Part shown: one piece after another, positions 57,926-64,000 of the stretch | How positions within the stretch are numbered: position 1 is the first letter of the stretch | Layout: the number at the start of each line of letters is the position of its first letter | NCBI GenBank assembly: GCA_964481575.1 | Contig: CAYZTR010000001.1 | Location: forward strand, 1-64,000 | DNA from: UQRS01 sp964481575 | Lineage (GTDB): Bacteria; Bacillota; Clostridia; Oscillospirales; Acutalibacteraceae | Length of the DNA stretch: 64,000 nucleotides | Direction of reading: 5' to 3' | Translations under genes and position numbers: made by a program | The notes under the pieces: generated by a model | Database searches by the model: none | Seen by the model: the letters and a program-made list of their open reading frames with translations, nothing else | What the model was told of the DNA's origin: nothing

Positions 57926-58669
57926 TTGAAACGTAAATTTTATGATGAGGCTGTACAGCAGTCTCCCAAAAAACGCATTGGGTTTTACATGGTGCTATTG
58001 GTTTGCCTATTGGCTTTGGGAATTGGAGCTTGGAGCACTTTGTCTGGTGACCAGGAGGAGCCGGATTTGGCGCAGGTGTCCGATACGGAGGTTACCCTGC
58101 CGGCCACTCAGGCCGGTGAAGTGGTAGAGAATCAGCCCTGGGATACCCTGCCTCAGGTGACCACCTCTACCGCCGATTCTTCTTCCGAAACCCAGCAGGT
58201 TTGGGAAGCGGACGCGCCGGTGGAGGCCGTGGCAGAGTCGCCTGTAGCCGATTATTTCGTCATGCCGGTGACCGGCAACATTCTCAAATCTTTTAGTTTG
58301 ACCGAGCTTTCTTATTCGGAGACATACGGCGATTACCGATTCCATCCCGGCATTGACATTGAGGCAGATGCCGGTACCCGGGTTAAGTCCGCCGGAGCCG
58401 GTGTGGTGAAAAAGGTATATGCAGACGCCGATCTGGGAGAAACGGTGGTCATTGACCACGGCAATGGAATTTTGGCCTATTACTGTGGCCTGAATGCAGT
58501 TCCCATGGTATCGGAGGGGGATACCGTGCTGGCCGGAACAGATCTGGGAGCAGTGGACACCATTCCCAGCGAATGTGCCGATGCCCCCCATCTGCATTTG
58601 GCTATGCAGCAGGATGGCCTGTGGGTCTCGCCCTTGAAGTTAATGAATATGGAAGCCCAATCAGAATAA
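57926..58669 (+). CDS. M23 peptidase-domain membrane protein (SpoIIQ-like)
   Basis: A 247-residue protein with one N-terminal transmembrane segment (about 18-38), a low-complexity Ser/Thr/Glu-rich linker, and a C-terminal M23 (LytM) domain. Zinc ligands are in YRFHPGIDIEAD (H, D) and PHLHLAMQ (HxH), so it may be catalytically active. SpoIIQ of Clostridia has the same layout: it connects forespore and mother cell through SpoIIIAH, and in clostridia keeps an intact zinc site. The start is TTG 57926, 5 nt after GAGGTGAG. A plain cell-wall endopeptidase is the alternative. Confidence 0.8.
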   Translation: MKRKFYDEAVQQSPKKRIGFYMVLLVCLLALGIGAWSTLSGDQEEPDLAQVSDTEVTLPATQAGEVVENQPWDTLPQVTTSTADSSSETQQVWEADAPVEAVAESPVADYFVMPVTGNILKSFSLTELSYSETYGDYRFHPGIDIEADAGTRVKSAGAGVVKKVYADADLGETVVIDHGNGILAYYCGLNAVPMVSEGDTVLAGTDLGAVDTIPSECADAPHLHLAMQQDGLWVSPLKLMNMEAQSE

Positions 58670-58710
58670 TTATGTGATGAATTCTTGTCCTCGAACCGTT
58701 GAAGGACACG

Positions 58711-58761
58711 AAAAAACCGGGAGTTTTCTACCGCAAGAAGGCAGGAATCACCGGTTTTTTT
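58711..58761 (+). terminator. Terminator after the M23 peptidase gene
   Basis: AAAAAACCGG (58711-58720) pairs with CCGGTTTTTT (58751-58760) around a long loop, T-rich at the end. The rest of 58762-58976 holds nothing I recognise. Confidence 0.65.
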
Positions 58762-58976
58762 GTAATAGAAAAAGCAGGGCAGAAGCTCCCCGCTTCTTTG
58801 TTGGGCATTATTCCAAATCCTTCAACAATTTCAGAGAAATTGGCTGCGCTCCGTTGGAGCTTATTTGCATTATTCTGATATCGGCCAATTTTTTCGCTGG
58901 ACAGGATGGCTTAAAAAAGGAAGATCGTCACATTCGACCCCTTTCGCCATTTTGCAGAAAATTCAAAAATCCCCCC

Positions 58977-59005
58977 TTTTCATTGGAGTCGGCTTGTGCT
59001 ATACT
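58977..59005 (+). promoter_or_regulatory. Possible promoter of the FHA-FtsW gene
   Basis: TTTTCA (58977-58982), 17 bp, TATACT (59000-59005). Confidence 0.55.
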
Positions 59006-59051
59006 ATATAAGTATTATTATAGCTTGATTCAGGGAAAGGAAGTGGATGGA

Positions 59052-60776
59052 GTGACCGCGGCTACGGGATTTTACGGTGTTTATCTGGCAACAATGCGCT
59101 GGGTGCTGCCTGTGCTGGCTGTTTTATTTTGTATTTATTGGTTCAAAACTCTGCGGGCACGTCGGGTCAAAACCACCGTCTACGCCACCCTGGTGGGGGA
59201 GGACGGCACCCGTTATCCCATTGCCTTTCGGGAAACTTCCATCGGGCGCAAGAAAACCTGCGATATTGTGTTGGACGTGCCTACGGTGTCTCGGCGGCAG
59301 GCTGTACTTTGTCTGGAAGATAACGGCGGTTTTGTCCTGAAGGATATTGGCGAAACCGGTGAAATTAAGGTGGATGGCGCCAAACTGCGGGGAGAGGGTA
59401 TCGTCCGTATCGGGGAGGAAATCTCCTTTGGCGGCTACCGCACCAAGTTGGTGAACCCAGTGCAGGGGGATTTGCTGTCTCTGTTGCCTCGTCGGGGTCC
59501 CCGGAAGCGGGTGGAGGCCCCTGGCTTTGGTTTGGTCCTTTTGCTCTTGACCCTGTTTCAGCTATTGATTTGCGGGGAGCTTTGTCTCCGGTATGCCGGG
59601 CCGGACTTTTCCCTCTGGGTACCGGGCGCTTTTTTGGTACTTCTGGCAGGAGAATGGCTTTGCTATGCTGTAACGGCTGCCCGAGGAGGCAGCATGGTGG
59701 TGGAAACCATGGCGTTTTTTCTGACTACCTTGGGGTTTGCAGTATGCGCTGTGGTGTCTACCTCCAGTTTGTTGAAGGAATTGCTGGCCTCTGTGCTGGG
59801 GTTTTGCTTTTTCCTGGCATTGTCCCTGCTGTTATCCAGAGTGGATCTGGCTATGAAACTGCGCTATCCGGTGGGCATTGGCGCGGTGGCTTTGCTGATT
59901 TTGAATCTGGTGCTGGCTACGGTGAAATTCGGCGCAAAGAACTGGATTAAGATTGGGCCAATTACGGTGCAGCCTTCGGAATTTGTCAAGGTGGCCTTTA
60001 TTCTGGCCGGTGCAGCCACCCTGCAGGTGCTCTTGACCCGAAAAAACTTCATTGCCTTTCTTATTCTGTCCGGCAGCTGCTTTGGCTGCTTTGCCCTGAT
60101 GCGGGATTTCGGTTCGGCTGCTATTTTCTTTGTGACCATGATTGTTATGCTCTATATGCAGACGGGGAATTTGTCCTTGATTGGCGGTATTCTGGCAGCG
60201 GCTTTTGTGGCGGTGTTGGGAATTCTGAAATTTTACCCTTACATAACCCGGCGGTTTGCCGCCTGGGGCCATGTCTGGCAATATGCGGCTGATGCCGGTT
60301 TCCAGCAGACCCGAACCATGGTGGCCATCGGCAGCGGCGGCTTACTGGGGGTCGGCGGCGGTAATGGCTACCTGTATACCGTGGCGGCTGCCGACACGGA
60401 TCTGGTGCTGGGAATGATTTGGGAAGAATGGGGCGGCGTAATAGCTCTGTGTGCGTTGTTCGTTTTTGTGTCCATGGCCATTTATGCGATCTGGATGTGC
60501 AAAGGTGTACAGTCCACCTATTATTCCATTGCCATTTGCGGCGTTATGAGTATGATGCTGTTTCAGGTGGCGCTGAATGTTTTTGGTTCCACGGATATTC
60601 TGCCTCTGACCGGTGTGACCATGCCCTTTGTCTCCAACGGTGGATCCAGCATTATGGGAAGTTGGGGAATGCTTGCTTTTCTGAAAGCGGCGGATCGGCA
60701 GATTTCCCATAAGCCGATTCCAAAGGCTGCTGCCGGGCCGGCGCGTCGCCGCCGAACCTCTGCTGCTTGGCATTGA
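59052..60776 (+). CDS. FHA-domain FtsW/RodA-type peptidoglycan polymerase
   Basis: The 574-residue protein joins two functions. A first transmembrane segment (about 14-32) is followed by an FHA domain (about 45-135), with ETSIGRKKTCDIVLD and TVSRRQAVL, which binds phosphothreonine. The rest is a SEDS polymerase with ten hydrophobic segments: NWIKIGPITVQPSEFVKVAF, the catalytic-loop region, and QTRTMVAIGSGGLLGVGGGN are characteristic of FtsW/RodA/SpoVE. It polymerises lipid II with a partner PBP, which is encoded next. The start is probably GTG 59052 (or GTG 59043) after AAAGGA; the frame opens at 58674, but a promoter at 58977-59005 lies inside. The FHA domain suggests control by a Ser/Thr kinase, not encoded here. 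Confidence 0.9.
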   Translation: MTAATGFYGVYLATMRWVLPVLAVLFCIYWFKTLRARRVKTTVYATLVGEDGTRYPIAFRETSIGRKKTCDIVLDVPTVSRRQAVLCLEDNGGFVLKDIGETGEIKVDGAKLRGEGIVRIGEEISFGGYRTKLVNPVQGDLLSLLPRRGPRKRVEAPGFGLVLLLLTLFQLLICGELCLRYAGPDFSLWVPGAFLVLLAGEWLCYAVTAARGGSMVVETMAFFLTTLGFAVCAVVSTSSLLKELLASVLGFCFFLALSLLLSRVDLAMKLRYPVGIGAVALLILNLVLATVKFGAKNWIKIGPITVQPSEFVKVAFILAGAATLQVLLTRKNFIAFLILSGSCFGCFALMRDFGSAAIFFVTMIVMLYMQTGNLSLIGGILAAAFVAVLGILKFYPYITRRFAAWGHVWQYAADAGFQQTRTMVAIGSGGLLGVGGGNGYLYTVAAADTDLVLGMIWEEWGGVIALCALFVFVSMAIYAIWMCKGVQSTYYSIAICGVMSMMLFQVALNVFGSTDILPLTGVTMPFVSNGGSSIMGSWGMLAFLKAADRQISHKPIPKAAAGPARRRRTSAAWH

Positions 60777-60860
60777 CGGCAGACTCCATTGTAAAAGCCT
60801 CGCAGAAGCCGCGGCCAGACGCTGCTTTTGTAAAAAAATCATACGAAAGGAGTGTATCCC

Positions 60861-62219
60861 ATGCGACAGATTGCCAGACGGGCAGTGGCCCTGGTGGTTA
60901 TGATTGCCCTGTTTCTGATCGGTGTTTGCTATCTGGGTGGGGAATTTGCAGTGAAGGGAGATCAGTGGGCTACCTATCCCACCAACCGGCATCTTTACAC
61001 CAATGGAGAGCTGACCAAAGCCGGCACTGTGTATGATACTAACGGTACTGTGCTGGCCGAAACGGTGGATGGGGTACGTTCTTTCTCCTCCAATATAGAT
61101 ATTCGCCGGGCAACCTTCCATGCGGTGGGGGATTTGTCCGGGAAGGTGGCCACCGGGCTACACAACGCCTTTTTAAACCAGTTGACCGGGTATGATCCGG
61201 TGAACGGAACATACAATACCAGCGGGGAAGGCAATGATATTACCCTGACCTTGGATGCGGATCTTTGCGTGACGGCTTACAAGGCCCTAGGCTCGTATTC
61301 CGGGACCGTGGGTGTTTATAATTACAAAACCGGGGAATTGATCTGCATGGTGTCCACCCCCACAGCTGATCCGGAAAATCTGCCGGAGGAGGCTCCGGAA
61401 GGTCTCTATGTTAATCGGCTGCTGAACGGTAGCTATACCCCCGGCTCCACCTTCAAGGTGGTAACGGCGGTAGGCGCACTGACCAATTTCAAGGACGCCG
61501 AGACCCGCACCTTTTTGGAATGCCACAAGGGTGTGGACGTGGAGGGGGAATGGCTATCCTGCTTGGGAAACCATGGCGCCCTGAGTCTGGGAGATGCTCT
61601 GGTACATTCCTGCAATGTATATTTCGGTCAGCTGGCTGTGAGCCTGGGCCGGTCGTCCATGACCTCCACCGCCAACAAGCTGGGCTTCAACCGTACCTGG
61701 AAGCTGGATGGCATTACCTGCACCTCTAGCTGTTACCAGGTTTCGGAGGCCCGGAATATTGAGCTGGCCTGGTCAGGGATGGGGCAGTATACTGACACCG
61801 TTAACCCTTATCACTATCTGATTCTCATGGGAGCCATTGCCAATGACGGTCGGGCAGTGATGCCCTACCTGGTGAAAAAGGCCAACAATGCTTATGGGTT
61901 TCCCACCCGGTTGCATGTCCGGCGATATGCCCCCCGCATGATGTCCACTCAAGTGGCCCAAACCATGCAAACTATGATGCGCAACGATGTGCTGCAAAAT
62001 TATGGGGATTCCAACTTTTCCGGCCTGGAGCTTTGCGGCAAGACGGGAACGGCGGAAATCGGCAAGAATGACTCCCCTCACTCCTGGTTTGTAGGGTTCA
62101 GCCAGCGGGAAGATAAGCCTTACGCCTTTGTGGTGGTGGCGGAAAATGCCGGCGCCGGGATCAAGGTGGCGGCCAGGATTGCCAATCAGGTGCTGCAAGC
62201 GGCGCCAACGGTGAGTTGA
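60861..62219 (+). CDS. Penicillin-binding protein (class B-like transpeptidase)
   Basis: A 452-residue PBP with one N-terminal transmembrane helix and a transpeptidase domain that crosslinks peptidoglycan. The three active-site motifs are present: SxxK at Ser196-Lys199 (PGSTFKV), SxN at Ser250-Asn252 (HSCNVYF) and KTG at 394-396 (CGKTGTAEIG). The short N-terminal domain resembles the PbpA partners of FtsW/RodA proteins. ATG 60861 follows AAAGGAG by 9 nt; GTG 60852 is an alternative. It follows the FHA-FtsW gene by 84 bp and is presumably its cognate partner. Confidence 0.93.
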   Translation: MRQIARRAVALVVMIALFLIGVCYLGGEFAVKGDQWATYPTNRHLYTNGELTKAGTVYDTNGTVLAETVDGVRSFSSNIDIRRATFHAVGDLSGKVATGLHNAFLNQLTGYDPVNGTYNTSGEGNDITLTLDADLCVTAYKALGSYSGTVGVYNYKTGELICMVSTPTADPENLPEEAPEGLYVNRLLNGSYTPGSTFKVVTAVGALTNFKDAETRTFLECHKGVDVEGEWLSCLGNHGALSLGDALVHSCNVYFGQLAVSLGRSSMTSTANKLGFNRTWKLDGITCTSSCYQVSEARNIELAWSGMGQYTDTVNPYHYLILMGAIANDGRAVMPYLVKKANNAYGFPTRLHVRRYAPRMMSTQVAQTMQTMMRNDVLQNYGDSNFSGLELCGKTGTAEIGKNDSPHSWFVGFSQREDKPYAFVVVAENAGAGIKVAARIANQVLQAAPTVS

Positions 62220-62220
62220 T

Positions 62221-63078
62221 ATGGAACAGTTATCGAATATTTCTACGATTCGGGCCTTGTTGGAGGAGGCCGGTTTCTCCTTCAAGAAATCCCTGGGGCA
62301 GAATTTTCTGATCAATCCGGCGGTATGTCCCCGTATGGCCAAGGCGGCCTGCGGGGACGGAAATGTGGGGGCGTTGGAGATTGGCCCCGGCATTGGCGTG
62401 CTGACGGTTGAACTGGCCCGCTGCGCCAGAAAAGTGGTGGCCATTGAGCTGGATGAACGGCTGCGGCCGGTGCTGGAAAAGACCCTGGCCGACTGTGATA
62501 ATGCCAAGGTGTTTTTTGGGGACGCCATGCGGCTAGATCTGGCGGATCTCATAGCCCGGGAATTTTCTGGGATGGATGTGGTTATTTGTGCCAATCTGCC
62601 CTATTATATTACCTCCCCTCTGGTGATGCGGCTGTTGGAAAGCCGGCTGCCGGTGCGCTCCATTACCGTCATGGTGCAGAAGGAAGCGGCTGTGCGGCTC
62701 TGTGCGCCGGTGGGCAGTCGGGAGTCGGGGGCGGTGACGGCAGCGGTGGCTTATTATGCCCGGCCGGAGATTCTGTTTTCTGTTTCCGCCGGCTCCTTTT
62801 TGCCGGCACCCAAGGTGGATAGCGCAGTAATCCGGCTGGAGGTGCGCACCCAGCCGCCGGTGTCAGTGGCCAGTGAACAGAATTTTTTCCGGTTTATCAA
62901 GGCTGCCTTTGCTCAGCGGCGCAAGACGCTGGTGAATTCCGTGTCCTCCGCCGGCGGGGTGGAAAAGGCGGCGGTAGCCGCCGCTCTGGAGGTGCTGGGG
63001 CTGTCGCCCACGGTGCGGGCCGAAACCCTGACTTTGGAGCAGATGGCGGCCCTGTCTGATCTGGTTTACCCGGCTTAA
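62221..63078 (+). CDS. rsmA: 16S rRNA (adenine1518-N6/adenine1519-N6)-dimethyltransferase
   Basis: The 285-residue RsmA (KsgA) dimethylates two adjacent adenines in the 3' hairpin of 16S rRNA. SFKKSLGQNFLINP and the SAM-binding EIGPGIGVLTVELA are followed by the catalytic ANLPYYITSPLVMRLL and FLPAPKVDSAVIRL. ATG 62221 is one base after the PBP stop, with only GGTGAG as a ribosome-binding site, so translational coupling is likely. All family marks are intact. Confidence 0.97.
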   Translation: MEQLSNISTIRALLEEAGFSFKKSLGQNFLINPAVCPRMAKAACGDGNVGALEIGPGIGVLTVELARCARKVVAIELDERLRPVLEKTLADCDNAKVFFGDAMRLDLADLIAREFSGMDVVICANLPYYITSPLVMRLLESRLPVRSITVMVQKEAAVRLCAPVGSRESGAVTAAVAYYARPEILFSVSAGSFLPAPKVDSAVIRLEVRTQPPVSVASEQNFFRFIKAAFAQRRKTLVNSVSSAGGVEKAAVAAALEVLGLSPTVRAETLTLEQMAALSDLVYPA

Positions 63079-63113
63079 CAGTGAAATTGTAATTTTGGAA
63101 AGGGAGATGGCCT

Positions 63114-63980
63114 ATGCCTTATAATAACCCCTTTGATCGGGAGCAGGTATCCCCTCGGCGCAGATTTCTGTCCAATTTGTCTTTTTGGGCCTCGGTGGTT
63201 TTTGTGCTGGCTTTTGTGGTTTGGATGTTTGTGCGGCTGCCTGCCACGGTTCGTACGGATTTTTCCCATTTGGAACAGCCCCTGTCCTTTCAGGAAACGG
63301 AAAATGAATTTGTTGCCTTGGAAGGCGTGCTGGGGACCTCCAGCCAGGGGTGGGGGCCAGACTTCACGGTCAACTATCCCATTACAGCTGCGCTGCTGTC
63401 TATGGACGAATCGGTGTGGCAGGAAAACACCCCTTATGTGCTGGAAGCCGGGCAGACCATGGCCGTGGCCCTGGCTTATCATGATACAGCAGATCAGTCC
63501 ATTGTCAAGCTGGATGTGTTGTTACTTCCCTATGCCATGCAGCAGTGGGAGGACGGCACCAACGCCCTGACCCTTTCTGCACCTCACCGATACACGGTTA
63601 CCTATGGCAGCGGCACGGGAGTAGTGGCGCTGGATCGGTTCCGCACCAGCGATTTCCGGCTGAATTTCTACACGCTGTCCTTTCACTTTGCAGCTGCTTC
63701 CGATGTGGAATATACGGTGGATTTTGCCGGTGTCATCAGCGATAAACAGGCCGAGACCTACGGCCTGTTCCAGGATATTACCGTCACACCGGCCGGGGGT
63801 ACCGAGACCCTGGAGCGCAGGGAGGCAGAAAATGCCACCCGGCTGTCAGGCCGGATCTCCGGTGTTGGCACCGATTCGGTCAGTCTGGAGATTGCCTTTG
63901 GAGATGAGTGGTACGATAGCTTCCAGAGTATTTCTCTGTATGCGGCGGATCTGGATCAGGTGACCCTTGGAATCAACTAG
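63114..63980 (+). CDS. Membrane-anchored protein of unknown function
   Basis: A 288-residue protein. A basic, cytoplasmic N terminus (DREQVSPRRR) precedes one transmembrane helix (about 22-42), and the remaining 240 residues, rich in beta strands and without Cys, lie outside. Segments such as LEAGQTMAVALAYHDTADQS and ISLYAADLDQVTLGIN recall immunoglobulin-like or DUF5067/DUF4352 extracellular domains, but I cannot name the family with confidence. ATG 63114 follows AAAGGGAG by 7-8 nt. It may belong to the rsmA operon (35 bp gap); the next gene begins 14 bp later. Confidence 0.7.
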   Translation: MPYNNPFDREQVSPRRRFLSNLSFWASVVFVLAFVVWMFVRLPATVRTDFSHLEQPLSFQETENEFVALEGVLGTSSQGWGPDFTVNYPITAALLSMDESVWQENTPYVLEAGQTMAVALAYHDTADQSIVKLDVLLLPYAMQQWEDGTNALTLSAPHRYTVTYGSGTGVVALDRFRTSDFRLNFYTLSFHFAAASDVEYTVDFAGVISDKQAETYGLFQDITVTPAGGTETLERREAENATRLSGRISGVGTDSVSLEIAFGDEWYDSFQSISLYAADLDQVTLGIN

Positions 63981-63994
63981 CCGGGAGGACGGAT

Positions 63995-64000
63995 ATGGAT
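63995..64000 (+). CDS. Start of a gene cut by the window end
   Basis: GGGAGG (63983-63988) is followed after 6 nt by ATGGAT at 63995. Only two codons are visible; identity unknown. Confidence 0.5.

Overview
The window looks like a chromosomal segment of an anaerobic, spore-forming Gram-positive bacterium of the class Clostridia, probably a gut or plant-fibre-degrading Oscillospiraceae/Ruminococcaceae-type lineage (inference). The grounds are Firmicutes-style Shine-Dalgarno sites and sigma-A promoters (many with exact 17-bp spacers), a pyruvate formate-lyase locus behind a ZTP (pfl-motif) riboswitch, a CotF/ferritin-like spore coat protein, a SpoIIQ-like M23 protein, an SRP RNA gene upstream of dnaX, and secreted proteins with type I dockerins. 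A run of exactly 100 N (27302-27401) shows that this is a draft scaffold.

Layout. 0-4 kb: 3' end of a tRNA-Asn, a broken four-helix-bundle gene, then a minus-strand block with a VanR/VanS-like two-component system, an exported C39-like cysteine peptidase and a zinc-ribbon membrane protein. 4-14.6 kb: adenosine deaminase, ZIP metal transporter, divergent thioredoxin and thioredoxin reductase, spore coat protein, a MATE exporter behind a terminator-containing leader, pflB-pflA behind the ZTP riboswitch, and an asparaginase. 14.9-23.6 kb: a carbohydrate locus of esterase, PlsC-like acyltransferase with a zinc ribbon, fucose-isomerase-like enzyme, GH31 enzyme, SSS symporter and GPH symporter. The GH31 aligns closely with sulfoquinovosidase YihQ but has lost two of the three sulfonate-binding residues, so its substrate is open; this is the best candidate here for an undescribed pathway. 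23.7-25.8 kb: phospholipase-C-like protein and an Atg22-like transporter.

26-31.7 kb is an accessory, secreted-protein island: a lipoprotein with tandem start-codon repeats, a signal-peptide remnant, a leucine-rich-repeat dockerin protein interrupted by the assembly gap, and a C1 peptidase with a dockerin-like segment and ricin-type lectin repeats whose base composition changes along the gene. A second dockerin protein, a GH127 beta-L-arabinofuranosidase-like enzyme (42.4-46.3 kb), is split by a one-base T-run frameshift. Together they suggest a cellulosome-like system whose scaffoldin lies elsewhere.

The rest is mostly core: GH13 amylase-like enzyme, secA, a SurA/PrsA-like lipoprotein, CPBP protease, a 3D-domain cell-wall protein with a long leader, recR-ybaB-dnaX with SRP RNA, hisH-hisF, a beta-helix protein, Nudix hydrolase, galU, an AbrB-like regulator, rlmH-walJ, murA, a probable small RNA, an M23 peptidase, an FHA-FtsW fusion with a penicillin-binding protein, rsmA and a membrane-anchored unknown. 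The last bases begin another gene. I saw no CRISPR array, transposase, integrase or rRNA.
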